From the NCBI GenBank assembly GCA_033765305.1, contig JANRID010000023.1:1-64000 (forward strand): a stretch of DNA of 64,000 nucleotides, in the 5' to 3' direction. Position 1 is the stretch's first letter, and each line of letters opens with the position of its first letter. The position numbers and the translations under genes were made by a program. This DNA comes from RDXT01 sp033765305. GTDB lineage: Bacteria > Bacteroidota > Bacteroidia > J057. Below, piece by piece: positions 9,553 to 19,273 of the stretch. Below the pieces are notes generated by a model. That model was given only the letters and a program-made list of their open reading frames with translations, was not told the origin of the DNA and made no database searches.

Positions 9553-9702
9553 AGCCCGCAGCCGGCCCGGATGGAACCGCACGGCGCAGTGCGCTGCATG
9601 CCGCGATACCATCCGGGCCGGTACTGCGTTTTATCAGTGCAGATGTCTGCCGCCGGCAGTATGTTTGCCCTGTTTCCATCTAATCAGCCATCCCTTATCT
9701 GT

Positions 9703-11496
9703 ATGCAACATCTGAGACCCGCTGCGGTGCTGTGGAGCCTGCTGGCTCTGCTGGCGCTTGCGAGTGCTTGTAAGTCCGACCCGGTAGGGCCCGGCAGCGA
9801 CCGGAATATCCGGGGGGTAGTGACCGACGATGCCGGACGGCCCCTTCCGGATGTAACCGTGAATGCGCATGGCAAATCTGCCGTCACCGACGAGCAGGGC
9901 CTTTTCGAGCTTGAAAAAGTAGAATCGCCCGATGCCCGCACAGTCGTCACGGCCAGCCGCGCAGGCTACTTCAGCGGCGCAGCAGGATTCGTGCCGGGGG
10001 AGGATAAAAACCTGTTTGTGCGGATCACCCTCATGGAGAAGCTGATCGTCAGCACTTTTGATGTGTCGGCGGGCGGAAACTCCGAACTGGACAATGGCGC
10101 CCGCGTGGAGATCCCCGCCAATGCCGTGCGCCGTGCCGACGGCTCGGCCTACAGCGGCAGCGTCGAAGTGGCCCTGGCCCACCTCGACCCGACCAGCCCG
10201 GACTTCGCCAGCCTCGTCGCCGGCGGCGACCTCCAGGCCGAGCGCACCGACGGCACCGATGCGTCGCTCTATTCCTACGGCATCCTGCGCGTGGAGCTTC
10301 AAGATCCTTCCGGCAACGAGCTCCAGCTCGGCACCGGCTCATCCGCTACGATCCGCGTACCCGTGCCGGCTTCGATGCAGGGCGGCGCGCCTGCAACCAT
10401 CCCCCTCTGGTACCTCGATGAGGAAACCGGCATCTGGATGGAGGAAGGCCAGGCTACCCTGCAGGGCGATGCGTACGTGGGCACCGTCACCCACTTCACC
10501 GACTGGAACTGCGACGTGCCCGAAGGCACCGGCACCGTCACCGGCCGCGTGGTGGACTGCAACGGCGATCCCCTCCCGAATCTGCCGCTGGCCGTCGGCC
10601 AGGGCGCAGCTTTCACCGATGCCAACGGCAATTTCACCCGCCGGGTGCCCGCCAATACGCCCTTTTCCATTTCGTCCGGCGGTGACATCGTCACCTTCCC
10701 GCCCGTCAGCGTGCCCGGCATCGCCGAGGGCCAGACCGTCGATGTAGGCACCATCACCGCCACCTGCCCCGCTTACATCCGGGTGACCCTCGCCCGCTGC
10801 AGCGGCAATCTGACGCTGCCGGTGTATATCCGGATCGTCGGCGAGACAAGCGCTGTCGATTTCTGGGCCGAGGAAGCCTCCTTCGACCTGCCTGCCGCCC
10901 TTGGCCAGAGCATCACCCTGCTGGCCTGGGATTTTCAGGGCAATGTAGCCTCGGCGACCGTCGAGACCGGTGCCGCAGCTTCGTCGGTGAATGCCGATCT
11001 GGTGCTCTGCGGCGGGATTGTCCTGACCCCGACCACGGTAATCCTCGACGGCGGCCCCTTCGCCAATCAGCGCTTTACCCTGGCTCCCGTTGTAATCTTC
11101 GGCTTCTCCACGGCCACCGGTATTTTCAGCCAGTCCAGCCAGACCACCGATCTCAGCATCGTGGCCAACAGCGGATATGCAGCGCTCTCGTTCGGCGATA
11201 TTCCGGGCAAGCAGCCGGGCACCTTCCCGATCGGCGGCGCCAGCGGCATCAGCGCTGCCTTCCAGCGCAGCGACAGCTCGGCGTCCTCGTCCTCCGGCGA
11301 ATGGCTGGTGCTGAGCGATCCGCAGTCCGGCACCTTGGTCATCGACCGCTACGAGCAGGTGGGCGGCAAGATTTCCGGCAGCTTCGACCTTATCATCGAC
11401 GGCGATCGCTACAATCCCGCGACGCAGACCTCCACGCCGCTGACCGGCATCCGGATGCGCGGCACCTTCGAGGCGCTGCGCGGCGATGACGAGTAA
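9703..11496 (+). CDS. Lipoprotein with carboxypeptidase-regulatory-like domain
   Basis: 597 residues from the ATG at 9703, chosen because it gives a clean lipoprotein signal (MQHLRPAAVLWSLLALLALA, then SAC); the open frame runs 132 bp further up. Residues about 35-110 (IRGVVTDDAGRPLPDVTV, then TDEQGLFEL) match the carboxypeptidase-regulatory-like beta-sandwich. A second copy occurs near GTVTGRVVDCNGDPLPNLPL. Between them an Ig-like region contains an amphipathic TDWNCD stretch. Probably on the periplasmic side of the outer membrane or on the cell surface; ligand unknown. It is followed by a strong hairpin shared with the convergent regulator gene. Confidence 0.8.
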   Translation: MQHLRPAAVLWSLLALLALASACKSDPVGPGSDRNIRGVVTDDAGRPLPDVTVNAHGKSAVTDEQGLFELEKVESPDARTVVTASRAGYFSGAAGFVPGEDKNLFVRITLMEKLIVSTFDVSAGGNSELDNGARVEIPANAVRRADGSAYSGSVEVALAHLDPTSPDFASLVAGGDLQAERTDGTDASLYSYGILRVELQDPSGNELQLGTGSSATIRVPVPASMQGGAPATIPLWYLDEETGIWMEEGQATLQGDAYVGTVTHFTDWNCDVPEGTGTVTGRVVDCNGDPLPNLPLAVGQGAAFTDANGNFTRRVPANTPFSISSGGDIVTFPPVSVPGIAEGQTVDVGTITATCPAYIRVTLARCSGNLTLPVYIRIVGETSAVDFWAEEASFDLPAALGQSITLLAWDFQGNVASATVETGAAASSVNADLVLCGGIVLTPTTVILDGGPFANQRFTLAPVVIFGFSTATGIFSQSSQTTDLSIVANSGYAALSFGDIPGKQPGTFPIGGASGISAAFQRSDSSASSSSGEWLVLSDPQSGTLVIDRYEQVGGKISGSFDLIIDGDRYNPATQTSTPLTGIRMRGTFEALRGDDE

Positions 11497-11519
11497 GCGG
11501 AGGCATTCCGCAGATACCG

Positions 11520-11550
11520 GACGGGGCAGCCTGCAAGCGGCTGCCCCGTC
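11520..11550. terminator. Bidirectional hairpin terminator
   Basis: A perfect 12-bp stem (GACGGGGCAGCC at 11520-11531 with its complement at 11539-11550) around a 7-nt loop lies between two convergent stop codons. No T-tract follows, as is common in GC-rich genomes. Confidence 0.7.
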
Positions 11551-11565
11551 TGCGTCCCGGGGCGC

Positions 11566-14343
11566 TCAGAAGCCGATCATGAAGGCCGACAGATTTTCAT
11601 CGGTGTCGAGGTGCATTTTTTTGCGGAGGCGGTAGCGCTTGTTTTCGGCGCCGCGCACCGAGATATTGAGCAGCGGAGCAATTTCCTTGGTGGACAAATT
11701 CATTTTGAGCAGGGCAGCCAGCCGGAGGTCGCCGGGGGTCAGATCCGGAAACTGCTGCCGGAGGCGTTTGATGAACTGGTTGTGCACCTCATCGAACTGG
11801 GCTTCGAAGAGGGCCCAGTCCTGTTCGCTGCTGCGGTAGCGGCTGAGCAGGTGGTAGAGCTGCTGGACATGGCGGCCATCGGCAGGTTCGCGGGCTGCGG
11901 CAGCCAGGGCGGCCTCGAATTCGGCGAGCATCTCGTTCTTGCGGATCAGGCTCAGGGCTGCGGCGCTCAGCTGGCGGGATTTGCCGGCCAGCTCGGCCTC
12001 CAGCTTTTCTTTTTCTGCCTGCACCCGCTGGGTTTCGAGCTGAGCCTGGCGTTCGCGGTCCAGACGGGCCTGCTGGGCGCGGAGCCGCCGCTCCATCAGC
12101 TGGAGGATGCCCCAGCCGGCGGCCAGGGCCGCCGCCGCATAGCCGGCCAGCGCCCAGCCGGTGGCATACCAGGGCTGCGCAACGGCGATCCGCTGCGACA
12201 CTTCCGGCCCTTCGCGCCCTGCGCGCACCCGGAACCGGTACCGGCCTGGCGGCAGGCGGGTGTATTCCTTCCAGCCGCTGCCTTCCCAGCGCGTCCAGCC
12301 GGACTCGAGGCCTTCGAGCCGGTACCAGAGATCCGGATCGCGGGTATACACCGGCATGGAAAAAGCGAACGCCAAGCTGTTGTCGCGGGCCCGCAGCTGA
12401 ATCTCCGGCTGGCCCAGCGGGAGGCAGGCTCCGTCTGCCAGCCGGATGCCGGTCATGGCGGGCCCGAAGCGCTGTGCCTGCTCCGGGCATTGCAGGCTGA
12501 GCCATGCATAGCCCTCCTCCAGGCCCAGCAGCACCCGGCCATCCGGCATCTGCGCCGCATATTCCGATCCCGCCACCAGCGATACCGGCAGCCGCAGGGG
12601 GCCGTCCGGGCAGCCAAGCTCGGCGCGGCCTTCGCCGAGCCGCAGGCTGGCCGCTGCACCCGGAAAATCTGCAGACTGCCCGTTTTCCGAGGTTTCCAGG
12701 CGGCGCAGCCGCCCGCTGGCCGGATCATAGCGCAGATGCTGCCCGCCAGCCCGGATCACCGGAGCCCCTTCTGCCCGGATCAGGCGCACCCGGAAGTCCG
12801 TGGGCAGGCCTTCTGCCTCGCCAAACCGCCGGATCTCCGTCATGCGCCGCAGCGAGTCGTCGAGCATGACCCGGTACAGCCCGCGCGCGGGGTGGGCCAG
12901 CCACAGCCCGCCGGCGCTGTCGAGCGCCAGCTGGCTGATCGGGTCGCCGAGCCCTGTGACCCGGTGAGAAAACACCGGCCCGCGGGCCGGATCGAGCCGG
13001 TACACCACCAGGCCCGTGTAGGTGCTCTGCACCACGCGCGGCGGGCCGCCGGGCCAGGCCAGGCTGGACCAGCCGCCGGTGGCATCCGAAATCTGCCGGG
13101 CAGATTCCCCCTCCACCACAAACGTGCCTGCATTGTGGCCGCAGATCAGGTGCCCGCCGTACGCCTGCAGCTCCCAGACCTGGCCCTGCACGCCAGGGAT
13201 GCGCCGGAACGGTGCCCCGGCCGCATCGCTGCGCACAAACAGCCCCTGATTGGAGCCGATATAGAGCTTGCCGCCGTGATGGGCAGCCGCATACACGGTG
13301 CCCAGGCTGCCGGCAGGATCGCTGTAGAGCAGGAGCGGCGCCCCGGCATGGATGAGGTCGATGCCGATGTCCAGCCCGGCCCACAGGCTGCCGTCCCGGC
13401 TTTCGAAAAGCGAGAGCACCGTGTTGTTCTGCAGGGCATTGCCCCGGTGCAGGTGGTGCAGCAGCGTGCCTTGCGCATCCGTGATCAGCACCCCGTCGGG
13501 AATGGTGCCGAAGGCGTAGCCGCCGCCGGCCAGGCGGAGTCCGCGGTTCAGCTCGCGGTTTTCCAGATACTGGTTGAGGCTCGGATTCCACGCCTGCCAG
13601 CCCCCGCCGGTTTCTTCATAAATGCCTTGCAGCGCTGTGCCGACCACCAGTCCGCCGGAAGGGCCAGGCAGGATGAACCGCACCGTCTGGCCGGCAAAGC
13701 GTCCGCTGCCGGGCAGCCATTCAAACGTGCCGTCCGCATGCAGGGCATACAGCCCCCGGCCCAGCACCTGCACGATCCGGCGGCGGCCTGCCTGCTGGAG
13801 AAACATAATGTTGCCCGGAGGCTCCAGCACGCGCACGGTGCGCCCGTCGTAGCAGTACAGGGTCGAAAACGACTGGAAATACACCGTATCGCCTGCGGCG
13901 AGGATATGCCAGATGTCTTCGCGGTGCACTTTTTCGTAGGGAAGCTGCTCGCTGAGGGAATGATAGGCCAGGCCTCCGCAGGAATCCGGCTGCCAGTACC
14001 CGAATTCGGCAAAGCCGCCGGTGAAGATTCTCCCGCCGGTGCCTGCCGCCACGGCACGGGCTACCTGGCGCTGCGGCATGGGAAACAGCTCCCAGCGCAG
14101 CCCGTCGTAGCGCAGCAGGCCGGCGGCATTGGCAAAGTACATCCGCCCGTCGGGCGCCTGCGCGATCATCCAGGTCTGATTCCGGGCCTGGTAGCGGTCT
14201 TTGTCGAAATGGGTAACCGGAGGCACCTCTGCCTGCTGTGCGCGCAGCATCAGCGGCGCTGCGGCCAGCAGCGCCAGCAGCCATCGCCATCCTGCGGGCC
14301 GTTCCGGAATCCAGGCGACGGTACGTATCTGCTTCGTATCCAT
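11566..14343 (-). CDS. Two-component-type propeller regulator (Y_Y_Y, TM, coiled coil, LuxR-like HTH), no kinase
   Basis: 925 residues. An N-terminal membrane anchor or signal (about 18-35) is followed by repeated propeller blades (W-x-I-A...DGRMYFANAAGLLRYDG type), a triple-Tyr beta-sandwich with WYRLEGLESGW and PPGRYRFRVRA near 630-700, a transmembrane helix (about 715-735), a long coiled coil with Gln/Glu-rich heptads, and a C-terminal HTH (DLTPGDLRLAALLKMNLSTKEIAPLL...GAENKRYRLRKKM). This is the one-protein sensor-regulator architecture of Bacteroidota without HisKA/HATPase or receiver domains. It probably senses an extracytoplasmic signal; target genes are unknown. It is transcribed after the ECF sigma gene on the same strand (14-bp gap). 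Confidence 0.9.
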   Translation of the reverse strand: MDTKQIRTVAWIPERPAGWRWLLALLAAAPLMLRAQQAEVPPVTHFDKDRYQARNQTWMIAQAPDGRMYFANAAGLLRYDGLRWELFPMPQRQVARAVAAGTGGRIFTGGFAEFGYWQPDSCGGLAYHSLSEQLPYEKVHREDIWHILAAGDTVYFQSFSTLYCYDGRTVRVLEPPGNIMFLQQAGRRRIVQVLGRGLYALHADGTFEWLPGSGRFAGQTVRFILPGPSGGLVVGTALQGIYEETGGGWQAWNPSLNQYLENRELNRGLRLAGGGYAFGTIPDGVLITDAQGTLLHHLHRGNALQNNTVLSLFESRDGSLWAGLDIGIDLIHAGAPLLLYSDPAGSLGTVYAAAHHGGKLYIGSNQGLFVRSDAAGAPFRRIPGVQGQVWELQAYGGHLICGHNAGTFVVEGESARQISDATGGWSSLAWPGGPPRVVQSTYTGLVVYRLDPARGPVFSHRVTGLGDPISQLALDSAGGLWLAHPARGLYRVMLDDSLRRMTEIRRFGEAEGLPTDFRVRLIRAEGAPVIRAGGQHLRYDPASGRLRRLETSENGQSADFPGAAASLRLGEGRAELGCPDGPLRLPVSLVAGSEYAAQMPDGRVLLGLEEGYAWLSLQCPEQAQRFGPAMTGIRLADGACLPLGQPEIQLRARDNSLAFAFSMPVYTRDPDLWYRLEGLESGWTRWEGSGWKEYTRLPPGRYRFRVRAGREGPEVSQRIAVAQPWYATGWALAGYAAAALAAGWGILQLMERRLRAQQARLDRERQAQLETQRVQAEKEKLEAELAGKSRQLSAAALSLIRKNEMLAEFEAALAAAAREPADGRHVQQLYHLLSRYRSSEQDWALFEAQFDEVHNQFIKRLRQQFPDLTPGDLRLAALLKMNLSTKEIAPLLNISVRGAENKRYRLRKKMHLDTDENLSAFMIGF

Positions 14344-14357
14344 CCGCCGCGTGCTCC

Positions 14358-14966
14358 TCAGATCTGGGGTTTTACGTTTTTAAGCTCCTCGTTGAGCAGT
14401 TCCCGGGCGCGGAAGAGCTGTGCCTTGACCGTTCCCAGGGGAATCTGGAGCTTATCCGCAACCTCCTCGTAGGAAAGCTCCTGAAAGTAGCGCAGATCGA
14501 CCAGCTCGCGGTACTTTTCCGGCAGGCGTTCGAGCGCCAGCTGGAGGTAATGGCGGCGCTGGCTGCGCAGCATGGCTTCGTTGGGGTCGTGATTTTCATC
14601 GCGGACGTCGAAGCGCATGTTGCTGCCGTCGTCGCCCTCCACCGGCGCATCGATGGAAACCGTCTGCACACGTTTTTTCCGGATGAAGTCGATGCAGTTG
14701 TTGGTGGCGATCCGGAAGAGCCAGGTGGAGAAGGCAAAGGTGGAGTCGAACTTGTCGATCGAGTTGAATGCCTTGGCAAATGCTTCCTGGGTCAGGTCCT
14801 CCGCATCGTCGGGGTTCTTGACCATTTTGAGAAGCATATAATAGACGGACTTGCGGTACTTTTTGAGCAGCGTCTGAAATGCCTTGTTGTCCCCGCGTTT
14901 GGCGGCAGCTACGAGGTCGCGGTCTTCGAGGGTGTTTCGCGATAATCTGGGCGTGAGCTCGTCCAT
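14358..14966 (-). CDS. ECF-type RNA polymerase sigma-70 factor
   Basis: 202 residues from the ATG at 14966. Region 2 (YYMLLKMVKNPDDAEDLTQEAFAKAF, then FSTWLFRIATNNCIDF) and region 4 (ALERLPEKYRELVDLRYFQELSYEEVADKL, then GTVKAQLFRARELL) are both clear, and the length is typical. A Lys-rich segment and an acidic loop join them. No anti-sigma factor is adjacent. Its first 53 bases plus 5 bases of start context lie inside the 3' end of the upstream glycosyltransferase, so the two are probably co-transcribed and translationally coupled. Confidence 0.92.
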   Translation of the reverse strand: MDELTPRLSRNTLEDRDLVAAAKRGDNKAFQTLLKKYRKSVYYMLLKMVKNPDDAEDLTQEAFAKAFNSIDKFDSTFAFSTWLFRIATNNCIDFIRKKRVQTVSIDAPVEGDDGSNMRFDVRDENHDPNEAMLRSQRRHYLQLALERLPEKYRELVDLRYFQELSYEEVADKLQIPLGTVKAQLFRARELLNEELKNVKPQI

Positions 14967-16066
14967 GAAGGCACTTTCATTAAACCTGCCGGGGTCACGG
15001 TCAAGTTGTACAGAAAAACACAGAAATCCAACAGCGGCAGCCAGCCGGTCAGGGCTTGCTGGCCTGCCTTCCGCTGTGCGGAGGCTGCCAGCGGCCACCA
15101 TAGGGCCAGCCGCAGGAAATATAACGCAATCGCCGGAATCAGCGTTTGGAAATTCGGCAAAGATACGAGAATCCCCGCATAAAAGCCCAGATGTCCCAGA
15201 TGAAAGGCGCCCAGCAGCGCGCGCGAGCGGCGCGTGTAGGCAGGGGACGCGCTGAGGTGGCGCTGCTTCTGCCGGAGCCAGGCGCGCCAGCTCCGGGGCG
15301 GGACCGACCAGGTGGCGGCTTCGGGAAGGATGCAGACCCGGGTTCGGGCCGGATCGGCAAAGTGGTTGACGGGCAGATCGTCGTCGCCGGAGAGGCGGGC
15401 GCGGAAGGCGCCCGGACCGCCGCTGCGGATGAAAAATCCGCGGGTGTAGGCCAGATTGCGCCCTACGGCCATGTAGGGCAGGCCGAGGGCGGCAGCACCG
15501 GCATACTGGAAGGCAGTGTACCAGGTTTCCCACTGGATGAAGCGGTTGAGCAATCCGGGGTGCTGCAGGTACCAGCCGAGCCCCAGCACCAGCTCGGTGC
15601 CGGACCCGAAGGCCGCTGCCATGCAGCGGATCCAATCCGGCCCCATGGTGCAGTCGGCGTCGGTGAGGAGCCAGTGCGCATGCGCGGCTTCCGCCGCTGC
15701 CTGCTGGAGGGCCCATTTCTTGGGCGACCAGCCGGGCGGGGTCTCCGGGATCTCCACCACCCGCAGCTGCGGCCATGCGCGCGCCTGGCTGCGCAGCCAT
15801 TCCAGGCTGCCGTCTGTGCAGCGGTCGGCGGCGATGATCACCTCATAGTCCGGGTAGCGCTGCGCCCGCAGCGCCTCCAGCAGCGCCGGCAGCAGCGCCC
15901 GCTCGTTGTGTGCAGCGACGAGCACCGACACCGGCGGCGTGCCGCCGTCCGGGCGCCCAATGCGGGCCCAGCCGAGCGCCAGCAGGGCAGCCAGGGCTAG
16001 ATGCAGCGCGCCGCAGCAGGCCGCGAAGATCCAAAAGGCGGCATCCAGGCCGGCAGACGGGAGCAT
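14909..16066 (-). CDS. Family 2 glycosyltransferase, membrane-associated
   Basis: 385 residues. An N-terminal membrane helix (about 8-35) is followed by a GT-A domain: PVSVLVAAHNE, then IIAADRCTDGS, the DxD-like LLTDADC, and SGDDDLPVNHFAD further on. The acceptor-side Q(R)xxW-like motif appears as WLRQKQRHLSASP. Two or three helices at the C-terminus (about 295-360) complete the usual processive or lipid-linked GT2 layout. It likely adds sugar to a lipid or polysaccharide at the inner membrane; donor and acceptor cannot be read. Its last 58 bases overlap the start of the sigma gene. Confidence 0.88.
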   Translation of the reverse strand: MLPSAGLDAAFWIFAACCGALHLALAALLALGWARIGRPDGGTPPVSVLVAAHNERALLPALLEALRAQRYPDYEVIIAADRCTDGSLEWLRSQARAWPQLRVVEIPETPPGWSPKKWALQQAAAEAAHAHWLLTDADCTMGPDWIRCMAAAFGSGTELVLGLGWYLQHPGLLNRFIQWETWYTAFQYAGAAALGLPYMAVGRNLAYTRGFFIRSGGPGAFRARLSGDDDLPVNHFADPARTRVCILPEAATWSVPPRSWRAWLRQKQRHLSASPAYTRRSRALLGAFHLGHLGFYAGILVSLPNFQTLIPAIALYFLRLALWWPLAASAQRKAGQQALTGWLPLLDFCVFLYNLTVTPAGLMKVPSWTSSRPDYRETPSKTATS

Positions 16067-16319
16067 AGGCAGGTACAGCAGGAATATTCGGCGGGCTTGG
16101 GCCTGGCCGGGGCGCCGGGCGGCTCACATCCCCGCCGGACCCGGCTGCCAGGGACGCCCAGACACCCCCTGCGGCAAAATCCGGATTAATTCTCAGCCCC
16201 CCAAATCCATTTCCGGGCCTTGGTCAATGCTTAGCCCACCGGATCAGGCCGCTATGCGATTGACCGGTGCTGGTTTTTTCCCGATTTTACCCCTTTGCTA
16301 CCCGAGCTGCTACGTGAAT
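16067..16319. other. Divergent intergenic region
   Basis: 253 bp between divergently transcribed glycosyltransferase and mutarotase genes; it must hold both promoters. I see no good TAnnTTTG box and no RNA gene. Confidence 0.4.
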
Positions 16320-17357
16320 ATGCAGGAAGAACTTTTCGGGCACTTACCTGACGGCAGGGCAGTGCGACTGGTTACCTTGTCCAACCGGGCCGGTGGCCGC
16401 CTCAAGCTGTCCGCACTGGGCGGTGCCCTGGTATCCTGGGAGGTACCCGATGCGTCCGGTGCCCTGGCAGATGTGCTGCTGGGATTCGATACCCTGGAGG
16501 AATACCTGCAGGATCAGGCGGCGATGGGCACCATCGTCGGGCGCTACGGCAACCGCATTGCCCACGGCCGCTTTTCCATCAACGGACATGCCTATCAGCT
16601 GGACCGCAATCTGCCGCCGCATCACCTCCACGGCGGATACCGCGGCTTTCAGCGTGCGCTCTGGGAGCTGGAGCCCGGCGCCGGCCCCGACGGCGAGTCG
16701 GTGACGCTGCGCTACAGCAGCCCCGACGGCGAAGACGGATACCCGGGCACCCTGCACACGGAGGTGCAGATTACCCTCACCGACGAGCATGCGGTGATTC
16801 TGGAGTATGAGGCACGCTGCGATGCGCCTACGGTGCTGAACCTGACGTATCACCCCTACTTCAACCTCGCCGGCAGCGGCTCGGTGCTGGATCACGAGGT
16901 GCGGCTCCATGCCCGCCACATTACCGAGCCCGACCCGGCGCTCATCCCGACCGGCCGGCTGCTGCCGGTGCAGGATACGCCCTTCGACTTCCGCGAATTC
17001 CGCCGCATCGGAGACGGCGTTGCGGCCGATCATCCGCTGATCCGCTACGGCGGCGGCTACGACCACAACTTTGTCATCGACGGCTGGGACGGGAGCCTGC
17101 GCCTGGCCGGCGAGATCCGCGACCCCTCCAGCGGCCGCAGCATGGAAGTATGGACCACGCAGCCGGGGCTGCAGTTCTACACGGCCAATCACCTGCAGGG
17201 CGTGCAGGGAAAAGGCGGCGTCATGTACATGCCGCAGTGCGCATTCTGCGCGGAAACCCAGCATTTCCCCGATTCGCCCAATCAGCCCGCTTTCCCCTCC
17301 ACCCTGCTGATGCCCGGCGAAACATACCGCCAGATCACCATCTATCAGATGGCCTGA
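16320..17357 (+). CDS. galM: Aldose 1-epimerase (galactose mutarotase)
   Basis: 345 residues from the ATG at 16320; the frame is open upstream, but family alignment begins near LPDGRAVRLVTLSN. It interconverts alpha and beta anomers of glucose/galactose. Family motifs: GRYGNRIAHGRF, HHLHGG, NLTYHPYFNLAG holding the catalytic acid His (family form is NHSYFNL; Asn-His is Tyr-His here), YDHNFVID, TTQPGLQFYTAN, and CAETQHFPDSPNQP with the catalytic base Glu. Length is normal; no signal peptide, so cytoplasmic. It ends 3 bp from a convergent gene. Confidence 0.93.
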   Translation: MQEELFGHLPDGRAVRLVTLSNRAGGRLKLSALGGALVSWEVPDASGALADVLLGFDTLEEYLQDQAAMGTIVGRYGNRIAHGRFSINGHAYQLDRNLPPHHLHGGYRGFQRALWELEPGAGPDGESVTLRYSSPDGEDGYPGTLHTEVQITLTDEHAVILEYEARCDAPTVLNLTYHPYFNLAGSGSVLDHEVRLHARHITEPDPALIPTGRLLPVQDTPFDFREFRRIGDGVAADHPLIRYGGGYDHNFVIDGWDGSLRLAGEIRDPSSGRSMEVWTTQPGLQFYTANHLQGVQGKGGVMYMPQCAFCAETQHFPDSPNQPAFPSTLLMPGETYRQITIYQMA

Positions 17358-17360
17358 TAA

Positions 17361-18644
17361 TCACCGCAACAAGGTAAAGGAGCCCCGTTTGAGGCCCGGC
17401 TCGCCGAGCAGGGTCCGGTAGCGGATCTGGTACAGGTACACGCCCGCAGGCGCCGGACCGCCCCCGAAGCGGCCGTCCCAGCCCGTCTGCAGGCTGTTGG
17501 CCTCATGCATCACCCGGCCCCAGCGGTCGAAAATGGCCCATTCGGGCGAATAGACATTTTTAACCTGCATCGGCTCCAGCAGATCGCAGACGCCGTCGCC
17601 GTTGGGCGTGAAGACGTTGGGCATGTCCAGCAGGGTTTCGCAGTCCTGAAAGCCGATCTCCACCGTATCCCGGCTGCTGCACAGGCCGTTGCCGGTTTCC
17701 ACCCAGTACTGGCCCGGTGCGGAGACGGTCAGCGAATAGGCTGCCGACTGGTCCTGCCAGCGGAAGGTGCTGCCGCTGCCGGCTTCGAGCGTGAGGGCAT
17801 CGCCGAGGCACAATACGGTGTCCGGGCCGAGGTCGGGCTCCGGAACCGGCCATACGGTGATCCGGATGCTGTCGCGGTAGGTAATGCCGTGGAGGGAAAT
17901 GTCGGCCCAGTAGGTGCCGGTTTCCGCCGCGCGGAACGTGGGGGCGCTGCTGCCGTTCTGCCAGGTATAGGAGACGGTGTCGGGGAGGGCGAGCGTGGCG
18001 GCGCCGCCGGCGCAGAAGGCGGTATCCGGCCCGAGGCGGGGCAATATGGCAGCCCGGATGCTGTCCGACATGGCATCGAGCATCACGTTGCCGTTGACGA
18101 AGCCCTGTGCAGGATGCGCCGACTCGAACTGCAGGATGTCGTAGCTGCTGCCCGGCGGCACGCGGAATACCGCCAGATACGGCTGCCAGTCGGCATGGCC
18201 GACGGGCGGCGATTCCCACACGAGCAGCTTCTGCTCGCAGGGCTGGGCGGATGAACGGGCCAGCCAGAGCTGAAGCTGCGCCGGCTGGCGGAAGCGGTAG
18301 GTGCCGGGATTGTAGGAGGCCAGCCAGATCCGGAAATAATAGACCTGGTCGGGGTCTGCCGCACCGGTGAGCACGCGCGGGCCGAGCTGCTGGCGGATGC
18401 CTTCGTTCGTGCCGTCGCTGCGGCAGAGCAGCTGGACGTAGGAGCCGCCGTCCCGGGGCGGCGCCGTGACTTCGAGAAAGCCGGGCTGAATGTCCGGCGT
18501 GCTGGTGAGCGCACAGATATTGCGCCAGAACTCCGGCAGCTGGCCCTGGACCAGCGGCCCCTCGAAGGAGGGATTCTGCACGGGGATCTGCGCCTGCAGG
18601 CCGTGCAGCGCGGCCAGGCACAGGCAAAGGAGGACAGGTTTCAT
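17361..18644 (-). CDS. T9SS-secreted protein with type B (gliding-associated) C-terminal sorting domain
   Basis: 427 residues from the ATG at 18644 (MKPVLLCLCLAALHGLQAQ, cleavable signal peptide). After it come a carbohydrate-binding-like beta-sandwich (PVQNPSFEG) and two Ig/PKD-like repeats with paired Cys (LPRLGPDTAFCAGGAATL and LGPDTVLCLGDALTL). The C-terminal 85 residues are VFTPNGDGVCDLLEP, then AIFDRWGRVMHEA, then GWDGRFGG and PAGVYLYQIRYR, the hallmark of type B T9SS sorting signals. It is therefore exported and surface-attached or released; ligand unknown. Confidence 0.92.
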   Translation of the reverse strand: MKPVLLCLCLAALHGLQAQIPVQNPSFEGPLVQGQLPEFWRNICALTSTPDIQPGFLEVTAPPRDGGSYVQLLCRSDGTNEGIRQQLGPRVLTGAADPDQVYYFRIWLASYNPGTYRFRQPAQLQLWLARSSAQPCEQKLLVWESPPVGHADWQPYLAVFRVPPGSSYDILQFESAHPAQGFVNGNVMLDAMSDSIRAAILPRLGPDTAFCAGGAATLALPDTVSYTWQNGSSAPTFRAAETGTYWADISLHGITYRDSIRITVWPVPEPDLGPDTVLCLGDALTLEAGSGSTFRWQDQSAAYSLTVSAPGQYWVETGNGLCSSRDTVEIGFQDCETLLDMPNVFTPNGDGVCDLLEPMQVKNVYSPEWAIFDRWGRVMHEANSLQTGWDGRFGGGPAPAGVYLYQIRYRTLLGEPGLKRGSFTLLR

Positions 18645-18737
18645 CGCAGCCCAGGGTTGGTGCATGCCAGGGTTCAGTATCCGGTGACAAAGCAATATGG
18701 AAAAAAATCCGGATATCTGCCCGATGCTGCGCGGGCC

Positions 18738-19196
18738 TCAGCGCCGTTTGAGCAGGTAGGTGGTCTGCGGAATGAAGAGCACAGGGCCGAGCTGCCGAGG
18801 GCCTGAATCGTCGGTGGACGGGATGACACCCGCCAGCTCCCAGCCCAGGCGGTGCATGAAGTTGAGCGCTTCTACGATACCCTCGACACTGACCCATGTT
18901 GCATCCGGATTCGAGAGTCCGGCGCTAGCCAGCAGTTCGGCACGGCTGTGAATGCGCATGGCGTTGTTAAGCCATTCTGTGCTGCTGCGGCCCTGGCCGT
19001 AGCGCAGCACCAGGTGGAACTCGCGCTCCCGCTTGTCTGCCTCATACCGCTGGCACAGGAGGATCTGCATTTCGAGGTACTGGGTCTGCAGCGTGTCGAG
19101 CAGCGCCGGGCCGATGCGGTAGCCGCCGGTTTCAGGCTGGGCGTGGAGGGCATACGCTGCCGGGAGCAGCAGGAGGGCAAGGCAGAAGCGTTTCAT
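18738..19196 (-). CDS. Small exported protein of unknown function
   Basis: 152 residues with a signal peptide (MKRFCLALLLLPAAYALHAQ) from the ATG at 19196. The mature part has two predicted helices and ends in VLFIPQTTYLLKRR. The WVSVEGIVEALNFMHRLGWELAG segment resembles small Bacteroidota exported proteins that carry no name. Upstream of the T9SS protein on the same strand with a 93-bp gap, so it may be in the same transcript. Confidence 0.7.
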   Translation of the reverse strand: MKRFCLALLLLPAAYALHAQPETGGYRIGPALLDTLQTQYLEMQILLCQRYEADKREREFHLVLRYGQGRSSTEWLNNAMRIHSRAELLASAGLSNPDATWVSVEGIVEALNFMHRLGWELAGVIPSTDDSGPRQLGPVLFIPQTTYLLKRR

Positions 19197-19273
19197 AGGC
19201 GGACGGTGACAGAACAAGGTGTTCTGGACAAACGGGAAATCCCGGCGCCGGGTTTCGGCATTATGCAGCGAAA

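Noticed and set aside
17361..18644. Glycosidase from the carbohydrate-binding-like start
   Set aside because: No catalytic module; only beta-sandwich and Ig-like domains plus the sorting domain.
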